Shown: positions 27,224 through 36,632 of the stretch, piece by piece
How the letters are laid out: every line of letters starts with the position of its first letter
How positions within the stretch are numbered: position 1 is the stretch's first letter
NCBI GenBank assembly: GCA_017522685.1
Contig: JAFWYN010000005.1
Coordinates: forward strand, 1 to 64,000
Source of the DNA: Lachnospiraceae bacterium
Lineage (GTDB): Bacteria; Bacillota_A; Clostridia; Lachnospirales; Lachnospiraceae
Direction of reading: 5' to 3'
Length of the DNA stretch: 64,000 nt
Translations under genes and position numbers: made by a program
The notes under the pieces: generated by a model
The model's database searches: none
The model's input: only the letters and a program-made list of their open reading frames with translations
Told to the model about the DNA's origin: nothing

Positions 27224-27533
27224 TTGGTACCCTCCTTACCGCAGGAGCATACCCTTTCAGAATCCTCCTGCTTTCAATTAAAATGTGAATGAAAAGCATG
27301 AATTTCTGAAATACAATAGAATAAAAGATTCAAAGAATTGAAAAAGAAAATATGCTTTGTACTTAATTTATCACTTGCGTTAATAATATGCAAGAATTTT
27401 TTGTTTAAAAAATGCATCATCTTCACAGCACCAAGTACCATGAAAACAATGCGTTTCAGTAACAATATTCCGTTTTAATCTTGGATGTCCTTATGCGGAG
27501 ACATAATAAATTAAAAAATGTCCAAGAATACTT
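27224..27533. other. AT-rich gap with no gene seen
   Basis: About 310 bp between the immunity-like gene and the Rpn gene. Neither strand has a supported ORF. The AT-rich composition matches the toxin/immunity cassette next to it. A GCAGGAG...CTCCTGC inverted repeat (27241-27271) lies before the Rpn gene. Confidence 0.5.
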
Positions 27534-27923
27534 TTATTCACAATCTCTTATGCTTCTGACAAACGCTGTTATTGCAAAGCAATTTTCTAACGCTTCACCT
27601 TCACAACTCCAATAATTTATAGTTCCTTCGTGAATTGTATAATCATAGTGTAACAATTGTTTAATCACATTTTGATACTTACATTCCTGAGTATTTAGAA
27701 CCACAAGGTCATTATATGCTTCTAATATAATCCTCATTAAAGTAGCTTTTTCATTAACATTAAGATTAGCTTTTTGATAATATTCAATGTAACTTTGCAA
27801 TTGCTCAGCATTTGCCACCTCATATTCCCAATCTTGAGTAAAATCATTTACGCCTTCTAACTGTAAATCTTTTGTCAACTTGGTAATTGTCTCTTTTGAT
27901 GGATATTTCAACTCTTTGCCCAT
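27534..27923 (-). CDS. Probable immunity protein of a polymorphic toxin
   Basis: 129 residues, ATG 27923 with GGGAG ten bases upstream. It is small, soluble, acidic, AT-rich and follows a toxin C-terminal fragment by 17 bp, as immunity genes do. No named immunity family recognised. It would bind and block the toxin if that were made elsewhere. Confidence 0.6.
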   Translation of the reverse strand: MGKELKYPSKETITKLTKDLQLEGVNDFTQDWEYEVANAEQLQSYIEYYQKANLNVNEKATLMRIILEAYNDLVVLNTQECKYQNVIKQLLHYDYTIHEGTINYWSCEGEALENCFAITAFVRSIRDCE

Positions 27924-27940
27924 TTGATTATCACTCCCTA

Positions 27941-28303
27941 TTAACTATTAGGATATAAACTACTATAAGGATATGCTGTCCTTATGCTTCCATCTGGTTT
28001 CATTACAATCTTTACCCTATCTGGAATTACCTCTGTTCCGTCTGGAAGAATTGAGCGTGCTTTTATATCAGAAGGCAATTGGACATCAAAAACACCTTCT
28101 CTATTTTTAACTGCATTAGCCAGAAAATCTGCCGCTTGTTGATCATCAAGCCATTGTACAACTTGATGTGGATTTTCAAATCCATTAGCTCTATCTATTA
28201 ATTGTTGTTTAGTTATTTTTTTACCATGTTGTGAAAATGTATGACCATATGTCGGTGTACTTTTCGGGTTTCCCCATTTAAATTTAGTAGAACTACCACT
28301 CTT
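27941..28303 (-). pseudogene. Orphan C-terminal toxin domain fragment (Rhs/CDI-like)
   Basis: 120 codons, open frame with no start codon, ending at TAA 27941. It reads like the tail of an Rhs or CDI effector: YGHTFSQHGK near residue 19, WLDDQQAADFLANAV near 51, and RSILPDGTEVIPDRVKIVMK near 83, ending RTAYPYSS. These are features of RNase-like toxin tails, but I cannot fix the family. It butts directly against the stop of the phosphoesterase gene, and the delivery part is missing. It is a leftover cassette or recombination stock. Confidence 0.65.
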
Positions 28304-29144
28304 ACAACTCCAGCTTCTCCGCTACCATATCCCAGATATCCTCTTCCACCTGCTGTAAAGGCTTTCCGCTCAGTTTCATGGCATCCATAGCCGCAAAGTA
28401 AAACCAGTTGATACCGGTTTCCATGGTCTTTTTCACAGCACGGTTCAACACCAGGCCATACGCATCCACACCGGATTCTGCAAAGGTTTGTAGCATCCCT
28501 TCCAAATCATAGGGGATACTGATCAACTCATACTCCCAGCCCTCTTTATTTCCTTCCAGGATGGCAAAATCCGCATGTCCACCCTTTTCATCAATGGCCA
28601 GTCCCAAGGAACCGGGATTGATATAAATCTTGTTATGTAAACTAATAGTTTCCTGATGATGGGTATGTCCGCCCAGCAGATACTGAGTGGGAAGTTCCTT
28701 CATGACTTGGTCCTGCAAAGCCAAATCATACTTGAGATTCCCCCTGACTTCCTCCGGTGCCCCATGGCAAAGAGTCAGCTCCGGACAATCTCCCAGCTTC
28801 ACATGGTCCATCACCGTAGGCAGACCTTCGAAAAAGTCCATATCCTGTTCCGTGATATTCTCATAGGTATAAAGCAAGGCACCGCTGGGAGAACTGATAT
28901 GCCAGCCCTGGTCCTGCTTTCTGTGATTCAGCAAATACTCTTCTCGATTGCCCCGCAATATGATACAGGGATACTTTTCCATCAAATCGTACAGCATATC
29001 CAAGGTTCGTCGGGGATAGGGCATGTCCGTCACATAGTCCCCCAAACCGATGATAGTGTCCACCGGATGTGCCTCTATATACTCTAAAAACGCCTCAAAG
29101 GCCTTGAAATTCGAATGAATATCACTGATTACTGCTACTCTCAT
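28302..29144 (-). CDS. Calcineurin-like metallophosphoesterase
   Basis: 280 residues. Metal-binding motifs occur in order: SDIHSN (8), GLGDYV (33), LRGNRE (61), CHGAPEE (about 125) and GGHTHHQE (about 159). The fold is that of YfcE-like phosphodiesterases. The substrate cannot be told. It is 18 bp downstream of galK and may share its transcript. The toxin fragment begins right at its stop codon. Confidence 0.9.
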   Translation of the reverse strand: MRVAVISDIHSNFKAFEAFLEYIEAHPVDTIIGLGDYVTDMPYPRRTLDMLYDLMEKYPCIILRGNREEYLLNHRKQDQGWHISSPSGALLYTYENITEQDMDFFEGLPTVMDHVKLGDCPELTLCHGAPEEVRGNLKYDLALQDQVMKELPTQYLLGGHTHHQETISLHNKIYINPGSLGLAIDEKGGHADFAILEGNKEGWEYELISIPYDLEGMLQTFAESGVDAYGLVLNRAVKKTMETGINWFYFAAMDAMKLSGKPLQQVEEDIWDMVAEKLEL

Positions 29145-29162
29145 AAGCTAATCCTCTATCCT

Positions 29163-30326
29163 CTATAACTTACGGGGACCGTCCCCGATTTCTACCACAT
29201 AAAAATCTGCCGCGTATCCGATTTTGGCTTTATAGGCCTCGCCAACACTACGGATAAAGTCTTCCACACAGCATTCCTCCACAATGCTGACCGTACAGCC
29301 GCCAAAACCTGCACCGGTCATACGGGAGCCTATCACGCCCTCTACCTTCCAGGCTTCTTCCACCAAGGTGTCCAGCTCCACGCCTGTAACCTCATAATCA
29401 TCTCTAAGAGACACATGGGAAGCGTTCATTAGCTCACCGAAACCTGCAATATCTCCTGCTTTCAAGGCCTCCACTGCCTTCAAAGTACGCTGATTCTCAT
29501 ACACTGCATGCTTAGCACGTCTCATACGTACTTCACTCTTGATAGCATCCTTGTACTGTTTAAAATCCTCTTCACTCAACTCGCCCAAGGACTTCACTGA
29601 CACTACCTGTTGAATCTCTGCCAATGCTTCTTCGCACTCGCTGCGGCGCTCATTGTACTTGGAATCCCCAAGCCCTCTCTTTTTATTGGAGCAGGCGATG
29701 ACGATTTTCGCCCCCTCCAGCTGAATGGGTGCATATTCATAGGACAAATCTGCCGTATCCAGAAAAATGGCTCTATCTGCCTTACCCATGGCGATGGCAA
29801 ACTGGTCCATAATACCGCAGTTCACACCATTAAACTGATTCTCCGAGAACTGCCCAATCAAAGCCAGCTCCTGATTACTTACCTCAAAACCAAACAAATC
29901 CCTCAAAAAGAAACCGGTTAATACTTCCACGGAAGCAGAAGATGAAAGGCCGGAACCGTTGGGAATATTGCCGCTTAGCAGGATGTCCATACCATAGGGA
30001 ATCTTCATGCCCTTTTGCTCAAAAGCCCACATCACTCCCTTGGGATAATTGGTCCAGTCCGCAGCCGGGTCCGGCACCAAATCCTCCAGAGTACAACCTA
30101 TTACTCCCAGATGGGTGAAATTCGTAGAGTAAAACTGCAGCACCCTGTCCTGACGCTTCCTTACCACACCATAAGTACCGATGGTCAACGCACAGGGAAA
30201 TACATGGCCACCGTTATAGTCCGTATGCTCCCCGATTAAATTCACACGCCCCGGTGCAAAATACACCTGTGCCCCTTCCCTGTCGCCAAATATTTCTTCA
30301 AATTTCTGTAACAGCTGTTCCTTCAT
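29163..30326 (-). CDS. galK: Galactokinase
   Basis: 387 residues from ATG 30326 (GAGGTGG upstream). GHMP kinase signatures: GRVNLIGEHTDYNGG near residue 25 (galactose-binding), LSGNIPNGSGLSSSAS near 115 (ATP loop) and GAGFGGC near 335. It phosphorylates galactose to galactose-1-phosphate in the Leloir pathway. galT and galE are not in the window. Together with the GH27 genes it shows use of alpha-galactosides. Confidence 0.96.
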   Translation of the reverse strand: MKEQLLQKFEEIFGDREGAQVYFAPGRVNLIGEHTDYNGGHVFPCALTIGTYGVVRKRQDRVLQFYSTNFTHLGVIGCTLEDLVPDPAADWTNYPKGVMWAFEQKGMKIPYGMDILLSGNIPNGSGLSSSASVEVLTGFFLRDLFGFEVSNQELALIGQFSENQFNGVNCGIMDQFAIAMGKADRAIFLDTADLSYEYAPIQLEGAKIVIACSNKKRGLGDSKYNERRSECEEALAEIQQVVSVKSLGELSEEDFKQYKDAIKSEVRMRRAKHAVYENQRTLKAVEALKAGDIAGFGELMNASHVSLRDDYEVTGVELDTLVEEAWKVEGVIGSRMTGAGFGGCTVSIVEECCVEDFIRSVGEAYKAKIGYAADFYVVEIGDGPRKL

Positions 30327-30351
30327 CTTCAACCACCTCTGTAGCATAATC

Positions 30352-30379
30352 ATGGAGCCGGCCTTCCCGCCGGCTCCAT
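30352..30379. terminator. GC-rich hairpin between galK and the aldo/keto reductase
   Basis: 11-bp stem ATGGAGCCGGC/GCCGGCTCCAT, loop CTTCCC. It lies downstream of the reductase gene and upstream of galK. No T-run follows, so termination is likely but not classic. Confidence 0.55.
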
Positions 30380-30389
30380 GTTGTCATTC

Positions 30390-31520
30390 TTAAATACTCT
30401 TATTATCTAAGTCTTCCTGAACTTTCTTCAAATCTTCACGAATATTTAATGCCTGCGGACAAGCGGCCTCACACATACCGCATTCCACACAATTCTTTGC
30501 CTTTTCGCAGTCCTTCATTTCAGTTTCCCAGTTCCATCTTACCGCATCATAGCTCTGGTACATATGGTAGGTATTCCATACTCTGAAGTTCTTCGGAATA
30601 TTAACACCCGCGGGGCAAGGCATACAGTAACCGCAACCGGTACAACCATTCTGCACACGACTGTTGATGATATTTACGATTTCATCAATACCCTTTGCTT
30701 CTTCCTCTGATAAAGGCTTGAAATTCACAAAGGTCTTCAGATTGTCCTCTACCTGCTCCATGGTACTCATACCGCTTAAAACCACCTTGATATTGGGCAG
30801 GGTGCCAACCCATCTGAGTGCGAAAGATGCCACACTTGCATCCGAATCCAGTTCTGCAAATTTCTTCTTAATATCTGCACCAAAATTGGCCAGCATACCG
30901 CCCTTAATAGGCTCCATGATTACCAGCGGGATATTTCTTTCCTCTGCCAGCTTATAGCCCTTCATACCGGCCTGTTCATTGGTATCCATATAGTTTAACT
31001 GAATCTGGCAGAAATCCCAGTCTCTTGCACAAAGCATCTCTTCAAAGGCCTCATAGCTGTCATGGAAGGAGAATCCCAAATAGCGAATTTTTCCCTCTGC
31101 CTTCAGTTCTTCCAATCTTTCCACTACCCCAAGTTCTACCATCTCTTTCCAACGGCTAAGGCCCATGGCATGTAAAAGATAAAAGTCCACATAGTCTGTC
31201 TGTAATTTCTCAAGCTGCTCGTTGAAGTACTTATCCACATCCTCCACGCTCTTTACAAACCATACCGGCAGCTTGGTAGCCAAATAGTAGGATGCTCTGT
31301 CATACTTCTTCAGCGCCTCACCTACGAAAAGTTCACTTTCTCCGTTGTGATAGGGATATGCGGTGTCAATATAGTTCACACCTGCCGCAATGGCCTTATC
31401 CAACATCTTCTGTGCCTTTTCCCTGTCAATCTTCCCCTCCGCGTTGGTGGGAAAACGCATACATCCGAATCCCAAAAGGGATGTTTCGATTCCCAGCTTC
31501 TCCATTTTTCTCAGTTCCAT
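30390..31520 (-). CDS. Aldo/keto reductase with C-terminal 4Fe-4S domain
   Basis: 376 residues. The AKR barrel has its catalytic set (DTAYPYHNGE near 53; LATKLPVWF near 80; YVDFYLLHAMG). The last 100 residues hold two ferredoxin-like cysteine sets, CTGCGYCMPCPAG (about 295) and CVECGMCEAACP (about 350). Such proteins are typical of anaerobes and pass electrons between NADPH or ferredoxin and an unknown carbonyl or quinone substrate. Confidence 0.92.
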   Translation of the reverse strand: MELRKMEKLGIETSLLGFGCMRFPTNAEGKIDREKAQKMLDKAIAAGVNYIDTAYPYHNGESELFVGEALKKYDRASYYLATKLPVWFVKSVEDVDKYFNEQLEKLQTDYVDFYLLHAMGLSRWKEMVELGVVERLEELKAEGKIRYLGFSFHDSYEAFEEMLCARDWDFCQIQLNYMDTNEQAGMKGYKLAEERNIPLVIMEPIKGGMLANFGADIKKKFAELDSDASVASFALRWVGTLPNIKVVLSGMSTMEQVEDNLKTFVNFKPLSEEEAKGIDEIVNIINSRVQNGCTGCGYCMPCPAGVNIPKNFRVWNTYHMYQSYDAVRWNWETEMKDCEKAKNCVECGMCEAACPQALNIREDLKKVQEDLDNKSI

Positions 31521-31582
31521 TGTAACTTCCTCCTATGTTTTATACTTTAAGCATCTTTAGCCTCCCCTTTAAGCCTGATGCC

Positions 31583-32782
31583 TTATTTCATTTCTACAAT
31601 ACCCTCTTCCGAAATCACGATGCCCATATCCGCACTGTAAGTGTTCAGGCGATTGATAACCCTTGTGGCGTCCTCTCCGGCAAGTGGTGTGGGCTGAAAA
31701 TCATTTTTACTGCTTACAGAGCTTATAGAACAGGGAATCACTAACGCATCCATATCACCCTGCAACTCACCGTCCACAAAAGTGAAGGTCTGCTGAAAAA
31801 TCATGGTATCCTTATCCGTGGGATTCCTGTTTGCACCAAAGCAGAAATTGCCCAAGCTATGTAGAATTAACTTTCCCTTATATTCTTCGATACCCTGAAG
31901 TACGTGAGGGTGATGGCCGATGACCAAATCGGCTCCCATATCGATACATTTCCGGCCAAGTCTCTGCTGATAAGCTTCCGGATAATTGTCCTTCTCCACA
32001 CCCCAGTGGCAGGCTACCAGTATCAAATCCACGCCGGCTTCCTTCAATTTATTGATGCCTTCTTCTACCAGCTCCTCCGATCCTTGACCCCAGGCCACCT
32101 CATTGACGGATACATAACCTACCTGAATGCCCTGTGTCTCATAGATAGCCACATTTTTATCATAAGCATACACAATATTTTCTGCATTCAAAGCTGCTTC
32201 CGTATCCTTGGTGCCCTCTGACCCAAAATCCAGACGGTGATTATTGGCCATGCTGACTGCTTCCACACTGCCTTCCGTCAATATCTTTGCATACGAAGGG
32301 TCACCTTTTATATTATAGGCTCTTCCTGACGCTGCTGCGTTGGAAGTGGTTAATACGCCTTCCAGATTCACAATCGTCATATCATCTGCCGCAAAAATCT
32401 CCTTTACATTACGCAGAAAATACTCTGCTCCTCCCTCCGTATCATAGGCTTGGTTGAAGGATGAATTGTAATCCTGCTCTATATGATTGCCCAGAGAACA
32501 ATCCCCTGCTGCGGAAATAGTGATGGATATCTTGTTTGACTCCGGCATGGTCTGAACCGGAGTACTGTCCGCCGGTTCCTTTTGTTCCTGCTCCGGCAGC
32601 TTATTGACATCCTGCTCTACCGATTGCCCCGGCGCCAAGGCAAAATCTTCTTCCAATCCGTCATAAACATATCCGGACTTGGGAATCACTGCATTTACAT
32701 CTGCACCGCAGCCTGTAAAGCACAGTACGCTTCCCAGCACATACCCGGTGATTATTACCTTTCGAAACTGCTTTTTCTTCAT
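31583..32782 (-). CDS. CapA-family lipoprotein
   Basis: 399 residues from ATG 32782 (GAGGG upstream; earlier in-frame ATGs lack a site). A signal sequence ends in a possible lipobox FTGC (about residue 25). After a proline-rich linker, the CapA/calcineurin-like domain has AAGDCSLG, NLEGVLT, NNHRLDFG, CHWGVEKD and GHHPHVLQG. It is an extracytoplasmic metal-dependent enzyme related to poly-gamma-glutamate synthesis proteins. It follows a large membrane protein gene by 37 bp. Confidence 0.9.
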   Translation of the reverse strand: MKKKQFRKVIITGYVLGSVLCFTGCGADVNAVIPKSGYVYDGLEEDFALAPGQSVEQDVNKLPEQEQKEPADSTPVQTMPESNKISITISAAGDCSLGNHIEQDYNSSFNQAYDTEGGAEYFLRNVKEIFAADDMTIVNLEGVLTTSNAAASGRAYNIKGDPSYAKILTEGSVEAVSMANNHRLDFGSEGTKDTEAALNAENIVYAYDKNVAIYETQGIQVGYVSVNEVAWGQGSEELVEEGINKLKEAGVDLILVACHWGVEKDNYPEAYQQRLGRKCIDMGADLVIGHHPHVLQGIEEYKGKLILHSLGNFCFGANRNPTDKDTMIFQQTFTFVDGELQGDMDALVIPCSISSVSSKNDFQPTPLAGEDATRVINRLNTYSADMGIVISEEGIVEMK

Positions 32783-32819
32783 GAAAACCCTCATACATCT
32801 CATTTGTCTATCTTGCCTG

Positions 32820-34478
32820 CTACTGCTTAGGCAGGAAACCATCCTTAAGCCCTTCTCCCCGCAGTTCAATATTCGCTTTTACAGGCCCTGCCGGGAAATA
32901 ATCATACCCTGTTCTGTCTCCGGAAACAGGCTTATAGAAGGTAACACCCTGTATCTCATAGGACTCCAGCTCATAGGTACCGTAATCCTGCTGCCACATA
33001 TAATAGGGCTCATTTCGATAAGCATAGCAGTATACTCCCATAGGGTACAACTTATATACTCCATACAAAAGTAACATGCCGTACACAATACTTTCTAATT
33101 TATTCCAGCCCAGTCGAACCACGATCCAACCAAGTACCAAAAAGTCTGTCAGCAACACATAGGCATATCCGTAACGCATCAAAGGTGCGCTCATCTGCCA
33201 AAACAGATAGGAGCTGATTACCGTCAACAGCACCAATGCCATATCCAGATGCTTCCACTGCTTTTTCACAAACATCCAAACCAAGCCTATCAGATAGAGA
33301 CCGATACATCCCACGCAGCCCAAAATCAACAGCTTCTCCGTACCGGACAAAGTAGTCCTAAACCAATTGGGGATCCAAACACTCGCCGGAGTGTCCAAAA
33401 GTGCCACATTATACAATGCCTTGCCCCAGGCTGAAATCTGTGCCGCATCAATCTCCATAAGCTCTGCACTCATTTCCCAGTCAAAAGAAAATAAGTCCAG
33501 GGCAGGCAATGGATACACCAGCCATCCGGAAATCACCACCGTCCGGGCAAACCAGGGGATGGCCACCACCAAACCCATGCATATGTAAAGTATAATTTCT
33601 CTGACTCTTTTTTCCTTTATCAACAAATAAGCCGGCTTAATCAATAACAACAGTACAAGACCTGCTGTCAGCTTCAAGGTCAATGCATATACTCCCACCA
33701 CACAAAGCAGGGCATAGGGTGCAATCTCCTTTTCTTCTTCCTGTAATAAATCCAGCCACTTTATGATAATAAAGAAGATGACACACATAATAGAGTAATC
33801 TGATGCCGGAGATACCACCTCGTCAATAATGGTGGTCAGATAATAAATGGCCCCTGCTCTGGCATAATCCGAAAGTAAAAATTTCTTCCTCTTCCAGCTC
33901 TTCGTAATATCTAATGCACTAATACTCAAAACCAATGCAAAAAATCCGCTCATACTATGCAGGGACTCTCCCAGCAGAAATCTCATGCTATACAAGGCGC
34001 TGACTGCAAAAAAGGAACTGTTATATGCAAATCTTTCATGAAGATTACCCAAGCCGGGCACTACACCATACTCCTCAATCCAACGGATACTCTGGCCATG
34101 GTACAAATCACTGTCGTAATGGATATATCCCCGGGAGGTAAAAAATGCCCACAGGCCTATCAGAAGAATCACGATAATCCACTTGATTGGTCCATATGAC
34201 GCCACTCCTCCTCGAAGGATTTGCAGGATATCCTTCCTGCAAGCAATCAGACATATAAGACAAGCACCTACAAGTAGCAGATTGGCAATCAGCGATACCG
34301 ACCCCAACAAAGAATAAAACTGCGCATACACTGTAGCCAGCACCAATCCGGCCATCAGCAGGCTATCGGTTCTCTTTAATTTATAGTGAAATATTTTAAC
34401 GGAAAAGGCTGAAAAACCGCAGCCCAACAAAAAAACCGTTGTTCCCGTATACAGCCAATTTACCAAAATCATTAACAT
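32820..34478 (-). CDS. Large multi-pass membrane protein, LIC_10190-like
   Basis: 552 residues from ATG 34478 (AGGA upstream). It has about 12 hydrophobic helices. The conserved-looking loop HYDSDLYHGQSIRWIEEYG with GLGNLHERFAYNSS near residues 120-160 is the mark of the LIC_10190-type family, probably GT-C-fold glycosyltransferase-like membrane proteins. The role is unknown. It may work with the CapA protein on surface polymers. Confidence 0.6.
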   Translation of the reverse strand: MLMILVNWLYTGTTVFLLGCGFSAFSVKIFHYKLKRTDSLLMAGLVLATVYAQFYSLLGSVSLIANLLLVGACLICLIACRKDILQILRGGVASYGPIKWIIVILLIGLWAFFTSRGYIHYDSDLYHGQSIRWIEEYGVVPGLGNLHERFAYNSSFFAVSALYSMRFLLGESLHSMSGFFALVLSISALDITKSWKRKKFLLSDYARAGAIYYLTTIIDEVVSPASDYSIMCVIFFIIIKWLDLLQEEEKEIAPYALLCVVGVYALTLKLTAGLVLLLLIKPAYLLIKEKRVREIILYICMGLVVAIPWFARTVVISGWLVYPLPALDLFSFDWEMSAELMEIDAAQISAWGKALYNVALLDTPASVWIPNWFRTTLSGTEKLLILGCVGCIGLYLIGLVWMFVKKQWKHLDMALVLLTVISSYLFWQMSAPLMRYGYAYVLLTDFLVLGWIVVRLGWNKLESIVYGMLLLYGVYKLYPMGVYCYAYRNEPYYMWQQDYGTYELESYEIQGVTFYKPVSGDRTGYDYFPAGPVKANIELRGEGLKDGFLPKQ

Positions 34479-34577
34479 ACTTTCCTGCTCCTGTTCCAAG
34501 GAATTGCTCCTGCACAAAGCCTTTTGTACCCACACAATACAGCATTCTCCATTATTATACTACAAAACACACAAAAA

Positions 34578-34609
34578 GAACATCTCAAAATACCAACTTT
34601 GAGATGTTC
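34578..34609 (-). terminator. Terminator of the EF-hand protein gene
   Basis: 12-bp stem GAACATCTCAAA/TTTGAGATGTTC. On the minus strand TTTTTGTG follows. It ends the gene at 34623-35705. Confidence 0.85.
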
Positions 34610-34622
34610 TTTCGATTTTCCC

Positions 34623-35705
34623 TTATTGGGCCAAATCCAAATGCTGCAGGGTACCTGCATTGCCATTCTCATATAAGAATATACCCGTACTACGGATGAA
34701 TCCGTTGGCCACATTCTCTGCGCCCTTCAATGCAAAATCCGTGGCCACATTTTGCAGACAGATAGCTCCTATCCCTTTCTGCGCCAAGGTAAATAAGTTG
34801 TCCTGACCGTTTTCGTCACGACACCAGATTTTCAACTTATTCCAAATGCTGTCCCCTTCATCAATCCAACCATTACCGTCCTCATCATAGGCTGCCAAAT
34901 CCGCAAACCCGTTGCCGGAAGTCGGCCCGAACAATTCACCGCCGTCGTTTATCCGGCCGTCTTCATTCTTATCCAGGGCCAGATAACCACTGCCGGCACC
35001 TAATTCGGATATTTCCTCCGCCGCACCGTCACTGTCCAAATCAAAGAAGAACTTTTGGTCAGACAGCTGTGCTGTATCCGTATCAAAATTGATGACCAAT
35101 GGGTCGTACAACCTCTGGAACTCCGTCATTTCATACTCTTCCCGGTAGTACTGTTCAAAGGTCCTGCTCATGCCCACCTCCAGGGAAAAAGTAATCTCCC
35201 TGCCGTCTGCCATGGTCACCTTACCTTGGGAAGAAAAAGTAACCGACTCCTCTTCACGATAATAGCTCTCCATGGATACTGCCACCTGCCTCATGGGGGT
35301 AAACTCCAAGGTGGCTGTATTCTTCGGGGAAAGCCCCTGTGCCTCCACTTCCCCAAGATACTTCTTCGTCTTGTCATCTCCAAAAAGCAACATAAAAATA
35401 TAGCGGGTGGTATACTGTCGGAACCGGTCCGCAAAATCTGTGGTGGTACTGCGAATACGGGGCCTGTTGGTCCGCATACTCTCCACCTTTTCCTGCAAAT
35501 CATAAGTATAATCTGTGGTTGCTTCTCCTATAGCCGGCTGTTTCTTCTCTTCCTCATGGGCTTCCAACTCTCCACCCAAAAGGGAGGTCCCGGCCTGTGT
35601 TTTTTCTTCCTGTCTTTCCTTTAGCACGAAACGGCTATATTGTGTTCTCGAAGCGGTATATCTTCGAGCGGACTCCATTCCTATCACTCCAGAATCAATA
35701 CGCAA
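34623..35705 (-). CDS. Calcium-binding-type (EF-hand-like) hypothetical protein
   Basis: 360 residues from a TTG start (35705) with AAAGGAG at the right spacing. There is no signal peptide. Residues about 240-305 carry Asp-rich loops: DLDSDGAAEE, LDKNEDGRINDGGELFG and YDEDGNGWIDEGD, which resemble EF-hand or dockerin calcium loops. The N-terminal 200 residues are charged and helical. A sigma-D promoter and a structured leader lie upstream, so it may belong to the motility regulon. Confidence 0.7.
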   Translation of the reverse strand: MRIDSGVIGMESARRYTASRTQYSRFVLKERQEEKTQAGTSLLGGELEAHEEEKKQPAIGEATTDYTYDLQEKVESMRTNRPRIRSTTTDFADRFRQYTTRYIFMLLFGDDKTKKYLGEVEAQGLSPKNTATLEFTPMRQVAVSMESYYREEESVTFSSQGKVTMADGREITFSLEVGMSRTFEQYYREEYEMTEFQRLYDPLVINFDTDTAQLSDQKFFFDLDSDGAAEEISELGAGSGYLALDKNEDGRINDGGELFGPTSGNGFADLAAYDEDGNGWIDEGDSIWNKLKIWCRDENGQDNLFTLAQKGIGAICLQNVATDFALKGAENVANGFIRSTGIFLYENGNAGTLQHLDLAQ

Positions 35706-35767
35706 TACTGCTCCTTTCCATGCGTCACTTGTTTTTATTCACCTTCCCTGATTCCTGCAAAACAAAA

Positions 35768-35812
35768 GGATGGTATCTCATGAAAACCTCCTGTTTTCAA
35801 TCCCTACCATCC
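35768..35812 (-). ncRNA. Structured leader hairpin with T-tract (attenuator-like)
   Basis: On the minus strand an 8-bp outer stem (GGATGGTA/TACCATCC) encloses a symmetric purine-rich internal loop and an inner stem with the loop AGGAG. TTTTGTTTT follows. It sits 63 bp before the TTG start and about 50 bases after the sigma-D promoter. The exposed AGGAG loop resembles a CsrA binding site. It may be a leader attenuator or a short RNA. Confidence 0.55.
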
Positions 35813-35866
35813 GTGGTGACGATTTGTGAATACTCAATCTTATGGCCATAAGTATTTGTACTACAT

Positions 35867-35893
35867 ATATCGTCTCGAATCCGCAAAAGTTTA
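35867..35893 (-). promoter_or_regulatory. Sigma-D (flagellar) promoter
   Basis: On the minus strand TAAA (35890-35893), 15 bp, then GACGATAT (35867-35874). The Bacillus sigma-D consensus is TAAA-N14-16-GCCGATAT, so 11 of 12 bases match. It is the only such site I noticed in the window. Confidence 0.75.
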
Positions 35894-36017
35894 GTCCCTA
35901 TCGTTCATCTCCTAAATACTCAACACTTCTGTTACTGATTATAACAAATATTATTGCGAACTGAATCACTTTTTGTTATAATAAATCTACTTTTGATAGA
36001 TTTATAGGAGGGTAATT

Positions 36018-36608
36018 ATGGGATTTTTAGACAACCTTTTGAAAACCGGATTAAAGGCAGCAGAACGTGCTATGAACAGAGCCGTAAATGATGCTGTATA
36101 TGACAATGTACATAATACTGTAGATAAGGGATTGCGTGGCGGAATGAGCCAGACAGATGATGCGATTCGTAAGGCTGTGAACGTTCCTTCTTCTAATACT
36201 ACTGCTTCATCAACCTATACATCCTCCTCTGCCGTACAAAGTACCAGTGATGAATACGATGACAGACCTTTTGCACAGAAGCTTCCTGATGTATTAAAGA
36301 AAATCGGCGAGTTTGAGATACAGGAAAACATTTCCCCTGCTTCTATTGAAGCAGAAGCCGGCTTTGAGATTTACAAACGCGGTGGTTGCTATCGCCTGCC
36401 CAAGGATATCTCCTATGCGGTTTACAAGAATGGTCAGAGAGTATTGTTCATCAATGTCTATGATACTTATAAGGAATATACACATATGGCCAACCGAACC
36501 ATCAAGGATTACTGTGACAAAAACAGCACTCCTATGATGGACTTCTTCGAGTATATGCCCAACGAATTGGACTATATGGAAGAGAGAATCCGCAAGGCCA
36601 TCGGCTAA
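36018..36608 (+). CDS. Hypothetical soluble protein with Ser/Thr linker
   Basis: 196 residues, ATG 36018 behind AGGAGGGT. An amphipathic helical N-terminus (residues 1-50) leads to a Ser/Thr-rich low-complexity linker (about 55-80) and a folded C-terminal half with FEIYKRGGCYRLPKDISYAVYKNGQ. No signal peptide or recognised domain. It lies directly upstream of the reverse transcriptase RNA region. Confidence 0.7.
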   Translation: MGFLDNLLKTGLKAAERAMNRAVNDAVYDNVHNTVDKGLRGGMSQTDDAIRKAVNVPSSNTTASSTYTSSSAVQSTSDEYDDRPFAQKLPDVLKKIGEFEIQENISPASIEAEAGFEIYKRGGCYRLPKDISYAVYKNGQRVLFINVYDTYKEYTHMANRTIKDYCDKNSTPMMDFFEYMPNELDYMEERIRKAIG

Positions 36609-36632
36609 TTAGACAACTTAATCAAGTCTGTT

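Noticed and set aside
27274..27465. 63-residue ORF on the minus strand
   Set aside because: AT-rich, no ribosome site, no recognised pattern. Treated as chance.
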